Positions 1 through 7,636 of a stretch of DNA of 64,000 nucleotides are shown piece by piece. This DNA is from G963668185 sp963668185 (lineage in GTDB: Bacteria > Chloroflexota > Dehalococcoidia > Lucifugimonadales > G963668185), in NCBI GenBank assembly GCA_963668185.1, contig OY764162.1, positions 1,674,001 to 1,738,000 of the forward strand. Direction: 5' to 3'. Numbering within the stretch: the stretch's first letter is position 1; each line of letters opens with the position of its first letter. The position numbers were made by a program, and so were the translations under genes. The notes beneath the pieces were generated by a model that was given only the letters and a program-made list of their open reading frames with translations, was not told the DNA's origin and ran no database searches.

Positions 1-847
1 GCTCTTCGAGTTCGCCCATCTCGGTGCCGAGCGTGGGCTGGTATCCGACGGCGGAGGGCATGCGCCCCAGAAGCGCGGACACTTCCATGCCGGCGAGAAT
101 GTAGCGGTAGATGTTGTCGATGAACAGCAGGACGTCCTGGCCGCGCTCTTCCTTGAAGTACTCGGCCATCGTCAGTCCGGTCATGCCGACCCTGGCCCGA
201 ACTCCGGGGGGTTCGTTCATCTGGCCGAACACGAGCACGGTGCTGTCGATTACGCCGGACTCCTGCATCTCGTGCCAGAGGTCGTTGCCCTCGCGGGACC
301 GTTCGCCCACTCCGGCGAACACGGAGACGCCCTGGTGCTCCGCGCCGATGTTGCGGATGAGCTCCTGGATGATGACGGTCTTGCCCGTGCCAGCGCCGCC
401 GTAAGCGCCGACCTTGCCGCCCCTGGTGAACGGCGTCATCAGGTCCATGACCTTGATGCCCGTTTCAAGTATCTCGATGCCGGTGGCTTGGTCCTGGAAG
501 CTCGGCGGCCTGCGGTGGATCGGCCAGTCGAGTTCCGCGCCGACGTCTCCTCTGCCGTCCAGCGTTTCGCCGAGGGCGTTGAACAGGCGGCCCAGCGTGG
601 CCTCGCCGACGGGGACCGATATCGGCTGGCCCGTGTCCTGCACTTCGACGCCGCGCCGGAGTCCTTCCGTGGGGCCGAGACCGAGGCAGCGGACCCAGTT
701 GTTGCCGATGTGCTGTTCCACTTCGAGAACGAGCCGGTCCTCTCCCACCGTGGTCTCAAGCGCGTTGAACACCGCCGGCATACCATCGGGCGGGAACTCG
801 ACGTCAACAACGGTGCCGATCACCTGGCTTACCTTACCCGTGGCCAT
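1..847 (-). CDS. atpD: ATP synthase F1 subunit beta (partial, C-terminus off the left edge)
   Basis: This is the catalytic beta subunit of F1, which makes ATP from ADP and phosphate at the membrane-bound ATP synthase. About 282 N-terminal residues are visible. The start ATG (845-847) follows GGAGG. The P-loop reads GGAGTGKT, where many orthologues have GGAGVGKT; the GKT core is intact. The later stretches GQMNEPPG, IDNIYRY and SALLGRMPSAVGYQ are family hallmarks. The gene runs off the window before the DELSEED region. It is the last visible gene of the atp operon, 150 nt downstream of atpG. That gap holds a hairpin repeat. Confidence 0.97.
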   Translation of the reverse strand, partial: MATGKVSQVIGTVVDVEFPPDGMPAVFNALETTVGEDRLVLEVEQHIGNNWVRCLGLGPTEGLRRGVEVQDTGQPISVPVGEATLGRLFNALGETLDGRGDVGAELDWPIHRRPPSFQDQATGIEILETGIKVMDLMTPFTRGGKVGAYGGAGTGKTVIIQELIRNIGAEHQGVSVFAGVGERSREGNDLWHEMQESGVIDSTVLVFGQMNEPPGVRARVGMTGLTMAEYFKEERGQDVLLFIDNIYRYILAGMEVSALLGRMPSAVGYQPTLGTEMGELEE

Positions 848-955
848 TGTTCCTCCTTAAAGTCCGCGCTTCTACCAGCTTCCAAGAGGGTGATATGCCC
901 TGCCCCGCTCACCGGAGAACCCCATCCCAATCCCTCAAGGGACTCGGGACAGGCT

Positions 956-979
956 CTTCCCCAGCAGACTGGGGAAGGG
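956..979. repeat. Dispersed hairpin repeat, family A, copy 1 (atpG-atpD gap)
   Basis: Arms CCTTCCCCAG-like and CTGGGGAAGG face each other across a CAGA loop. Other copies lie near 4637, 22516, 28298, 28404, 33804 and 35959. The usual CCCATCC lead-in begins at 921 but is separated from the hairpin by about 25 nt here. Confidence 0.85.
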
Positions 980-997
980 GTCAGAGAAGGGCATCCT

Positions 998-1858
998 CTA
1001 TCCTTCGATGGCGGCTGCGCCGCCGACCAGGTCCAGAAGCTCACCCGTAATCATGTCCTGTCTAGCCTTGTTCATTTCCAGCGTGAGGTCGCCTATCATC
1101 TCGTTTGCGTTGTCGGTGGCGTTCTGCATGGCCACCATGCGGGCGGACTGCTCGCTGGCGACGCCCTCCAGCACCGCGTGGTAGATCTGCAGCTCGATGA
1201 AGCGGGGCAGCAGGACCGCCAGCACCGCGAGGGCATCGGGTTCGTAGATGTAGCCTACCGCCTCGGACTGGTCGAGTTCGGCCGGCTCCACGGGAATGAG
1301 CGGCAGAATCCGAGGCCGCTGCACGGTGGTGCTGATGAAGTCCCCGTACGAGATGAAGACCGCGTCCGACTCTCCGGCCAAGTAGTCGTCAATCGCGATG
1401 CGGGCGACCGGCGTTATGTCGGCGTACGAGGGCCTGTCGCCGAGGTCGCTGAATACGGCCTTGACGTTCCCGCCCGCGCGGACGAAGAAGTCGCGGCCCT
1501 TTCTTCCGACCGCGATCACCGAGGCGTTGTCGCCGTGTTCCACGACGAACTGGCCCGCGGCGCGGTTCAGGTTGGAGTTGAGGCCGCCAGTGAGGCCCCT
1601 GTCCGGCGTGACGTGAATCAACTGCACGCGCCGGACTTCCCTCTGCGTGAGTAGGTCGTGCGCCTCTTCCTCGTCGCGCGGCTGCGCGGCGAGGTGCGAG
1701 AGGAGCGAGCGCATCGTCTCGGCGTAAGGGCGGCTCTGGAGGGCCATCTCCTGCGCACGCCGCATCTTGGACGCGGCGATCATGGACATGGCCTTCGTTA
1801 TCTTGGCCGTGTTTTCGACGCTGCGGACGCGCCTCCGTATTTGTCTCAGGCTTGGCAT
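998..1858 (-). CDS. atpG: ATP synthase F1 subunit gamma
   Basis: This is the 286-residue gamma subunit, the central rotor shaft that couples proton flow through the c-ring to conformational change in alpha3beta3. The N-terminal helix (RQIRRRVRSVENTAKITKAM) and the C-terminal NATDNANEMI segment are characteristic. Length is normal for the family. It lies between atpA and atpD, as in most bacterial atp operons. Both flanking gaps contain dispersed repeats: family C upstream and family A downstream. Confidence 0.97.
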   Translation of the reverse strand: MPSLRQIRRRVRSVENTAKITKAMSMIAASKMRRAQEMALQSRPYAETMRSLLSHLAAQPRDEEEAHDLLTQREVRRVQLIHVTPDRGLTGGLNSNLNRAAGQFVVEHGDNASVIAVGRKGRDFFVRAGGNVKAVFSDLGDRPSYADITPVARIAIDDYLAGESDAVFISYGDFISTTVQRPRILPLIPVEPAELDQSEAVGYIYEPDALAVLAVLLPRFIELQIYHAVLEGVASEQSARMVAMQNATDNANEMIGDLTLEMNKARQDMITGELLDLVGGAAAIEG

Positions 1859-1880
1859 GGGATCTTATGTGGCTTGCGGG

Positions 1881-1911
1881 CTGTCCTTCGACAAGCTCAG
1901 GACGAACGGGT
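1881..1911. repeat. Dispersed repeat, family C, copy 1 (atpA-atpG gap)
   Basis: The core CCTTCGACAAGCTCAGGACG recurs at 6441-6468. A variant lies at 33761-33795, and an inverted copy lies inside a coding sequence near 43170-43222. It fills most of the 65-nt gap between atpA and atpG. Confidence 0.8.
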
Positions 1912-1923
1912 GTGATCTTCTCA

Positions 1924-3435
1924 CTAGTACGGCACGTTCTCCTTGAACTCTCCGATGGCGGCTCTCAGGAGGCCGTCCAAGGCGTCGTCGATCTCCTTCT
2001 TTTCGGTGATCTGCGTCAGCGTGTTCGGGTGGTTCGAGTCCATGAAGCTGCGGAGGCCGGTCTCGAAGTCCCGTACCTTCGCAATCTCTACGTCGTCCAG
2101 GAAGCCGTTCACGAGTGCGAACAGGACCGTTACCTCGTGCTCCAGGGGCACCGGCTCGTTCTGGTCCTGCTTGAGGATCTCGGTGCCTCGCTGGCCGCGT
2201 TCGAGCTGGGCGCGGGTTGCCTGATCGAGGTCGGACGTGCCGAACTGGGCGAACGTCGCGAGTTCGCGGTACTGCGCGAGGTCCAGGCGCAGGCGGCCCG
2301 CCACGCTGCGAATGGCCCTTGTCTGCGCGGCGCTGCCCACGCGGGAGACGGAGAGGCCCGCGTTGATGGCCGGCCTGATTCCTGAGTTGAAGAGTTCGGG
2401 CTCAAGGTAAATCTGGCCGTCCGTGATCGAGATGACGTTAGTCGGGACGTACGCGGACACGTCGCCGGCCAGCGTCTCGATGACGGGCAGCGCGGTGAGG
2501 GAGCCGCCGCCGTGCTCTTCGTCGAGCCTTGCCGCGCGCTCAAGCAGGCGGCTGTGCAGGTAGAAGACGTCTCCGGGGTAGGCTTCGCGTCCCGGCGGGC
2601 GTCTGAGCAGGAGGGACATCTGGCGGTACGCCCAAGCGTGCTTGGAGAGGTCATCGTAGATGATGAGGGCGTCGCGGCCCTGGTGCATGACCTCTTCGCC
2701 CATGGCGCAGCCCGCGTACGGGGCCAGGTACTGCATGGGCGCGGGGTCCGAGGCGTTGGCGGCCACGACGATAGTGTGGTCCATCGCGCCGTGCTCTTCG
2801 AGCAGCGCCACCGTCTGGGCGACCTTGCCTACCTTCTGGCCGATGGCGACGTAGATGCAGAGCAGATCGCCGCCCTTCTGGTTGATGATCGTGTCCGTGG
2901 CGAGGGTGGACTTGCCGGTGGAGCGGTCGCCGATGATCAACTCGCGCTGGCCGCGGCCGATGGGGATCATGGCGTCGATGGCCTTGACGCCGGTCTGGAC
3001 GGGGGTGTCCACGCCCTGCCGGATGGCGACGTCCGGCGCGACGATCTCGACGGGCCTCGTGATGTCGGAAGTGACAGGCCCCTTGCCGTCGATGGGCTGG
3101 CCGAGGGCGTCCACGACGCGGCCTATAAGCTGGTCGCCGACGGGCACCTCGACGATGCGTCCGGTGCTGCGGACCTCGTTGCCTTCCTTCACGCCCGCCG
3201 CGTCGCCCATGATGACGACGCCGACGCTGTCCTCTTCCAGGTTAAGCGCCATGGCGGTTGTGCCGTCTTCGAACTCGACGAGTTCGCCGTAGCTGACCCC
3301 GGAGAGGCCGTGCACGCGGGCGATGCCGTCGCCGACTTCCACGACGACGCCGACGTCGACCATCGTAAGCTGCTGGCCGAACTCTTGGATCTGCCGCTTG
3401 ATTACGGACGCTATGTCCTGTCCCCTAACTGCCAT
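1924..3435 (-). CDS. atpA: ATP synthase F1 subunit alpha
   Basis: This is the non-catalytic nucleotide-binding alpha subunit of F1, 503 residues, the usual length. The P-loop GDRSTGKS lies at residues 169-176. The ATG at 3435 follows GGAGGAAGATCG. The N-terminus (IASVIKRQIQEFGQQ) is the helix that contacts the delta subunit. It sits between atpH and atpG in canonical order. Out-of-frame overlapping reading frames on both strands are by-products of high GC. Confidence 0.98.
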   Translation of the reverse strand: MAVRGQDIASVIKRQIQEFGQQLTMVDVGVVVEVGDGIARVHGLSGVSYGELVEFEDGTTAMALNLEEDSVGVVIMGDAAGVKEGNEVRSTGRIVEVPVGDQLIGRVVDALGQPIDGKGPVTSDITRPVEIVAPDVAIRQGVDTPVQTGVKAIDAMIPIGRGQRELIIGDRSTGKSTLATDTIINQKGGDLLCIYVAIGQKVGKVAQTVALLEEHGAMDHTIVVAANASDPAPMQYLAPYAGCAMGEEVMHQGRDALIIYDDLSKHAWAYRQMSLLLRRPPGREAYPGDVFYLHSRLLERAARLDEEHGGGSLTALPVIETLAGDVSAYVPTNVISITDGQIYLEPELFNSGIRPAINAGLSVSRVGSAAQTRAIRSVAGRLRLDLAQYRELATFAQFGTSDLDQATRAQLERGQRGTEILKQDQNEPVPLEHEVTVLFALVNGFLDDVEIAKVRDFETGLRSFMDSNHPNTLTQITEKKEIDDALDGLLRAAIGEFKENVPY

Positions 3436-3488
3436 CGATCTTCCTCCGTTCGAAGAGGGTCAACGGGCCTGAGTGACGCGCGCCGGCG

Positions 3489-4028
3489 TCAACGCCCGTG
3501 GACCAACCGCTTCCTCATTCCTTCCAATCGAGTGCGTGCGCTTCCGTCTATCACCTTGTCACCGACCCGGGCAATGAGGCCGCCGAGTATGCTCGGGTCT
3601 TCGCGAGAACTGATTACGACTTCCCGCCCGGCCACTTCTTTCAGCATATCCGCCAGCCGGGACGCCTGCTCGGAGTCCATGGGCGCCGCGGTGACGACCT
3701 CCGCCCGCACGACGCCGCGATGCGAGTCCACCATGGCCGCGAACTCGTTCGCCAGGTCCGGCGCGATGCGAGCCGCGTTCTTGGAGGCGAGAAGGCCGAG
3801 CAGGTTGCGCACGAGGGGCCGGATCGAGTCGCCGAACAACTCGTCGATCAACGCGGTCTTCCTCGAAGCGGTCAGTTGCGGCGAGTCGAGCGCGTCGCCC
3901 AGCGATTCGGTCTCGACCGCCGTTCCGATGGCCTGCAGGTCCGCGAGCCAGCCGTCCAGTTCGTCCGCCTCCAGGGCGAGTTCGAACGCTGCCTGCGCAT
4001 ACCGACGTGCCGAAGCGCGATACGCCAA
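3489..4028 (-). CDS. atpH: ATP synthase F1 subunit delta
   Basis: This is the 179-residue delta subunit (OSCP homologue) that ties F1 to the peripheral stalk. The N-terminus (ARRYAQAAFELALE) and the C-terminal half (VVISSREDPSILGGLIARVG) match the family. The likely start is TTG at 4028, with GAGG about 9 nt upstream. It lies 31 nt after atpF and 53 nt before atpA, consistent with one transcript. Confidence 0.95.
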   Translation of the reverse strand: MAYRASARRYAQAAFELALEADELDGWLADLQAIGTAVETESLGDALDSPQLTASRKTALIDELFGDSIRPLVRNLLGLLASKNAARIAPDLANEFAAMVDSHRGVVRAEVVTAAPMDSEQASRLADMLKEVAGREVVISSREDPSILGGLIARVGDKVIDGSARTRLEGMRKRLVHGR

Positions 4029-4059
4029 GGTCTATACCTCTACTGCCCGTACTTCATGG

Positions 4060-4560
4060 CTAGTTGCGCCGGTCCTGGAGGCCTTCCTCCAAGACGTTTT
4101 CGATCAACTGCCTGTGCGCTTCTTCGTCAACCGAAGTTTCTATGACGCGCTCCGCGGCGGTGACGGCGAGGCCGGTGAACTCCCTGCGGAGGTCCTCGAT
4201 GGCGGCGTCGCGCTCACGCTGGAGGGCCTGCTCGGCCCGCTCGCGCTCCATGCGGATCTCTTCGCGCGCCTTCGTCAACTCTTCTTCTCGGTAGCGCTCC
4301 GCCACCTCGCGCGCCTGGGCGATCATCTGCTGACCCTCGGCGCGGGCGGACTCCATCTGCTGGCGCATCTCTTCCTTCGACTGCTCGGACTCTTCCCGCA
4401 CTCTGTCCGCCGTCTCCAGGCTCTCCCTGATCCGCTGGGAGCGGTTGTCGAGCATGCGGACGATGGGCTTGTACAGCAGCGCGTACAGGATGGCGAACAG
4501 CGCCAGGAAGCTGACCAACTGCGTGATCAGCCCGGGAATGCTTATGCCTAAGGCTTCCAT
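4060..4560 (-). CDS. atpF: ATP synthase Fo subunit b
   Basis: This is the 166-residue b subunit of the peripheral stalk. One N-terminal membrane helix (about residues 8-30) is followed by a long charged, heptad-rich helix to the end, the family's normal build. It pairs with delta, encoded just downstream. A 242-nt repeat-filled gap separates it from atpE, which is unusually long for a Fo gene pair. Confidence 0.95.
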   Translation of the reverse strand: MEALGISIPGLITQLVSFLALFAILYALLYKPIVRMLDNRSQRIRESLETADRVREESEQSKEEMRQQMESARAEGQQMIAQAREVAERYREEELTKAREEIRMERERAEQALQRERDAAIEDLRREFTGLAVTAAERVIETSVDEEAHRQLIENVLEEGLQDRRN

Positions 4561-4802
4561 GCCTCTTTACTCCGATACCCTCACCCTAGCCCTCTCCCTG
4601 CAAGGGAGAGGGGATTGTCGTATCTACTCACGCTTGCCCCATCCCAGCCCTTCCCCAGCAGACTGGGGAAGGAACCAGAGGCCCCACCCCGGCCCCCTGG
4701 ATTCCGGCCTTCGCCGGAATGACGGGTTATGCAAAGGTCTCCCTGCGCGGGAGTGACCGTTGCGTGAAGGCCTCACTCGATGGAGAGGGGGCTTGGCACT
4801 TG
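4561..4802. repeat. Repeat-filled gap between atpE and atpF
   Basis: No gene is seen here. Three different hairpin elements lie in series: a CCCTCTCCCT / AGGGAGAGGG inverted pair near 4590-4611, a family A copy at 4637-4672, and a family B copy at 4697-4725. The atp transcript must cross all three, so they could modulate mRNA stability or stoichiometry between the c and b subunits; that role is inference. Confidence 0.8.
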
Positions 4803-5027
4803 CTAGACGAACTTGATGATGACAGCCACGACCAGGGCGTAGATCGCGATTGCCTCGGCAAACGCGATTGCCAGGATCATGTTCTGCTGGATCGGGCCAG
4901 CCGCCTCCGGGTTGCGGCCCAGGGACTCCATTGCCTTAGCGGCAAGCAGGCCGATTCCAAGGCCGGGACCGATACCGCCGAGACCGATTGCCAGTCCGGC
5001 TCCGATATTGCCGATGTCGCCTTCCAT
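4803..5027 (-). CDS. atpE: ATP synthase Fo subunit c
   Basis: This is the 74-residue proteolipid that forms the rotating c-ring. Two hydrophobic helices flank the polar loop GRNPEA. The ion-binding carboxylate is the Glu in AFAEAIAIY on helix 2. The helix-1 glutamine and the serine/threonine pattern of sodium-type rings are absent, so protons are the likely coupling ion. The ATG at 5027 follows GGAGGTCTATCG. Confidence 0.97.
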   Translation of the reverse strand: MEGDIGNIGAGLAIGLGGIGPGLGIGLLAAKAMESLGRNPEAAGPIQQNMILAIAFAEAIAIYALVVAVIIKFV

Positions 5028-5087
5028 CGATAGACCTCCGCTAGATTTGACTTCCAGGTTGCCGGTTACGTTTAAGACTCAACGGCG

Positions 5088-6149
5088 TCAGTGGCCCTCG
5101 TCGTGGGCGACGGTGGCCGTGGCCGCGAATACGAGTGTGAGCATTGCGAATATGAACGCCTGGATCAGGCCCACGAAAAGCTCCAGGCCCAGGAACGGCA
5201 TGATGCCTATGAGCGGCAGGAGGAACGCCATGGCGAACAGCAGCACCTCTCCCGCGAAGATGTTGCCGAAGAGCCTGAACGTGAAGCTGATGATGCGGGC
5301 AATCTCGCTTATCGCCTCCAGGAGGCCGACGAAGAGCCAGATGGGGCCCTGCCTAACGTTGATGAACTTGCCGACGTGTCCGAAGACTCCGAGCGCGCGG
5401 AGCGCCCAGAAGTGGATCATGGCCATGGCGACGAGCGCAATGGCCAGCGTTGTGTTGATGTCCGTGTTGGCGCTTCGGAGGAAGGGCACGAGCAGGCCGG
5501 CGCGCGGCCGGTCCTCCTCCGCCATGTGCTCATAATCCGCGCCGGTCATTTCGTCGCCAACCGAGCCGAAGCCCTGGACCGTGACGGCGCCTTCGCCTTC
5601 GAAGACGGCCAGCTTCACGGTATCGAGGTTGACTTCCTCGCCCTTCTTCTTGGCCTTGTCCTCGGCATGGTGGATGACCTCATAGGCCGGCTCGAACCTG
5701 CCTATGGTGCCGAAGCCGGGGAGGATGCCGAGCCAGTTGGAGGCCACGATGAATATGAAGATCGTCATGACCAGCGGGAAGAACCTGCGCGCCTTTTCCT
5801 TGCCCGCCACGCTCTCGGCCAGGTTCAGGAAGAAGTCTATGAGTACTTCGAACAGGTTCTGCAGGCCCGACGGCACCTCACTCATGCGGCGGGTGGCGAA
5901 GAACGCGAGCGTTGCCAGCACGAGTATCGTGAGCCATGTGGCGAGCATCGTGTTGGTGAGCTTCCAGCCGGGCAGCACCTCGTCCGCAAGCACCGGCTCC
6001 GCGGCCAACTGGATGTGCGGGAGCGGCGCGCCGAGGAAGCCGCCGCCGAACGCGTTGCCGAGCGCGCCGCCCGCCAACCCGAGAACGAGGAGCACCGCAA
6101 ATACGACGATTACGGTGAGTATCTTGGGGTTGCCAAGAAGACCGGACAC
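5088..6149 (-). CDS. atpB: ATP synthase Fo subunit a, with an extra loop
   Basis: This is the a subunit, which forms the proton half-channels against the c-ring. The essential Arg lies in SFTFRLFGNIFAGE, and the family's C-terminal helices follow. At 353 residues it is much longer than typical forms (about 240-290). The excess is mainly a charged segment at about residues 150-220, between hydrophobic helices, containing EDKAKKKGEE and EHMAEEDRPR. Start is GTG at 6149, overlapping the upstream stop by one base (TAGTG), which suggests translational coupling. Confidence 0.95.
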   Translation of the reverse strand: MSGLLGNPKILTVIVVFAVLLVLGLAGGALGNAFGGGFLGAPLPHIQLAAEPVLADEVLPGWKLTNTMLATWLTILVLATLAFFATRRMSEVPSGLQNLFEVLIDFFLNLAESVAGKEKARRFFPLVMTIFIFIVASNWLGILPGFGTIGRFEPAYEVIHHAEDKAKKKGEEVNLDTVKLAVFEGEGAVTVQGFGSVGDEMTGADYEHMAEEDRPRAGLLVPFLRSANTDINTTLAIALVAMAMIHFWALRALGVFGHVGKFINVRQGPIWLFVGLLEAISEIARIISFTFRLFGNIFAGEVLLFAMAFLLPLIGIMPFLGLELFVGLIQAFIFAMLTLVFAATATVAHDEGH

Positions 6150-6379
6150 TAGTCCGAGCCCTCGCCAGTCTCAGGCTGGAATAGATCCATAAGCATCTTC
6201 ATCATGCCGACCACGGCGATTGCGATTCCAAGTCCCAACCCGGTCAATGTAAGGACCGGTCTCAAATCGAACTCCCGATCCAGCCACAAGCCACCGAAAG
6301 CGCCTCCTGCAATGCACAGCGCTACATACCAACCTATACCGAGGAGCCGCAGTGCGGTGCGCATTCCGCTGGAACTCAT
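6149..6379 (-). CDS. AtpZ/AtpI-like small Fo-associated membrane protein
   Basis: This is a 76-residue protein with two membrane helices (about residues 10-30 and 41-65). It is the first gene of the atp operon and matches the AtpZ/AtpI class by position, size and the pattern GGxxLDREFDLRP between helices. Family members are thought to help c-ring assembly or magnesium supply; here that is inference. The ATG at 6379 follows GGAGACAAT. Confidence 0.8.
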   Translation of the reverse strand: MSSSGMRTALRLLGIGWYVALCIAGGAFGGLWLDREFDLRPVLTLTGLGLGIAIAVVGMMKMLMDLFQPETGEGSD

Positions 6380-6403
6380 ATTGTCTCCGAACGGATTGCG
6401 GAT

Positions 6404-6431
6404 ATTATCACAAAGTGGGTTTTGGGGTCAA
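6404..6431 (-). promoter_or_regulatory. Promoter of the atp operon
   Basis: On the minus strand TTGACC (6431-6426) and GATAAT (6409-6404) are 16 nt apart, with TGT directly before the -10, giving an extended -10. The predicted start lies about 20 nt before the first ATG at 6379. Confidence 0.65.
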
Positions 6432-6440
6432 TTTGGGCGG

Positions 6441-6493
6441 GCCCTTCGACAAGCTCAGGGCGAACGGGAGGGCGCTTCGCGAAGCGCCCCTAC
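6441..6493. repeat. Family C repeat followed by family D palindrome
   Basis: A family C core at 6441-6468 runs directly into the perfect palindrome GGGCGCTTCGCGAAGCGCCC. The same palindrome recurs at 7373-7392. The pair lies between the atp promoter and the 3' end of the nuclease gene and could serve as a termination hairpin for the latter. Confidence 0.8.
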
Positions 6494-6582
6494 GATCTGC
6501 CCCGCCATTGCCTCCAAGATACAAGGGCGAGCGGCGGGGAGGGTGATTGCGGCTCAGGGAGGCAGTTCCGGCCGGGGAGGGC

Positions 6583-7257
6583 CTACTCGGACGAGCTTGG
6601 CTTTTCTTCTTCCTTGCCGAGATCGTCGAGGTTCAACTCGTTGATGAACTCGGTGAAGGCAGAGAGGCGCTTGAGCTCCTCTTCGTTGACCGGCTTGGGG
6701 TCGCCTTCGCGCGTCAGGCGGGCGGCGCCGGTCTCCTCATCCATCTCGACGCCGGCCTTCTCGACGACGGACTCATCGGCGAATATGGGGCACACCTTGC
6801 TAATCTGGGGCGAGAAGTCGTCATGGTACTTGCGCTGCTCCGTGACGAACGACTCGGCCTCCGTCAGCGTGGTGAAGAACTGCTTATCGCCCTTGGGATC
6901 GATCAGGAAGTAGCCCTGGCGCACTGCCAACGCGATGGCGTCGCTGGGCCGCGAGTCGACTTCGTACGACGAGCCGTTGGACTCCAGGAGGACCTTGGCG
7001 TAGAAGGTGTCGTCGGTCAGATCGGAGACGACGATGCCGCTTGCCGAAGCGCCCAGAGCGGAGATGACGTTGCCGAGGAGGTCGTGGGTCAGGGGCCGCG
7101 GCACCTCCACGTCCTGCAGGCGCAGAGCTATGGCGTCGGCCTCGGCGGAGCCGATCCAGATCGGCAGGTATCGATTGCTTCCCTTGACGCGCAGAATGAC
7201 CACGCGCTGATAGCTCATGAGGCTGACGCGGATGCTCTCGATCTCCATTTCCAGCAT
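6583..7257 (-). CDS. Bifunctional nuclease family protein (BFN/DUF151)
   Basis: This 224-residue protein has an N-terminal BFN domain (about residues 1-135). Typical motifs are LPIWIGSAEADAIALRLQ and RPSDAIALAVR, the family's conserved acidic/serine signature. Characterised relatives cleave DNA and RNA in vitro; the cellular role is unclear. The C-terminal part (140-224) is acidic and low in complexity. It has its own promoter and is transcribed alone, away from the atp operon. Confidence 0.85.
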   Translation of the reverse strand: MLEMEIESIRVSLMSYQRVVILRVKGSNRYLPIWIGSAEADAIALRLQDVEVPRPLTHDLLGNVISALGASASGIVVSDLTDDTFYAKVLLESNGSSYEVDSRPSDAIALAVRQGYFLIDPKGDKQFFTTLTEAESFVTEQRKYHDDFSPQISKVCPIFADESVVEKAGVEMDEETGAARLTREGDPKPVNEEELKRLSAFTEFINELNLDDLGKEEEKPSSSE

Positions 7258-7292
7258 GAAATCGCCTCCCTCGCCGTTCCCAGGGTCAAATC

Positions 7293-7321
7293 ATTTTATG
7301 GTCGAGGTCAAGGGGTGTCAA
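7293..7321 (-). promoter_or_regulatory. Promoter of the BFN nuclease gene
   Basis: Minus-strand TTGACA (7321-7316) and TAAAAT (7298-7293) have a 17-nt spacer. The start codon lies 36 nt downstream of the -10, with GGGAGG between them. Confidence 0.75.
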
Positions 7322-7372
7322 CGAAGAGGCGGGCATCGAATGCCCATCTACGACCGTGGGGCATCGGGGGGA

Positions 7373-7392
7373 GGGCGCTTCGCGAAGCGCCC
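7373..7392. repeat. Family D perfect palindrome, copy 2
   Basis: A 20-bp perfect palindrome identical to the one at 6472-6491, with the same flanking AG and CTAC. It lies between the DUF951 gene and the nuclease promoter. Confidence 0.85.
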
Positions 7393-7423
7393 CTACGGGT
7401 GCCTTCGGGCGAACGGATTCCTC

Positions 7424-7636
7424 TTAGACGGCGTTTTCGGTCAAGCGGTCTCCGCCGGTTGACGCGATTCGCCTCGTGCGTTTCTCCAACTCCCTGCGGG
7501 ACAACAGCACGCGCCTGCCGCACTCCAGGCAGTTGATGGCGATGTCCGCGCCGAGCCTCGAAACCTGCCACTCGAGACCGCCGCAGGGGTGCGGCTTTCG
7601 CAGCAGGACGACATCGCCCAGACGCAGGTCTAGCAC
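7424..7636 (-). CDS. DUF951 family protein
   Basis: This is a 70-residue protein of the DUF951 family, recognised by the pattern GDVVLLRKPHPCGG, then LEWQV, then CLECGRRVLLSRRELEKR. The three cysteines suggest a small zinc-binding fold. Function is unknown; relatives are widespread in Firmicutes and Chloroflexota. Start is GTG at 7636, overlapping the last 7 nt of pyrF, so the two are very likely co-translated. Confidence 0.85.
   Translation of the reverse strand: MLDLRLGDVVLLRKPHPCGGLEWQVSRLGADIAINCLECGRRVLLSRRELEKRTRRIASTGGDRLTENAV

Noticed and set aside
272..1654. Long plus-strand reading frame opposite atpD and atpG
   Set aside because: It is the antisense of clear ATP synthase genes, with biased composition and no family features; a high-GC artefact.
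2512..4551. Plus-strand frame of about 679 codons opposite atpA, atpH and atpF
   Set aside because: Antisense to three conserved genes; residues such as repeated DADVDH are by-products of codon bias.
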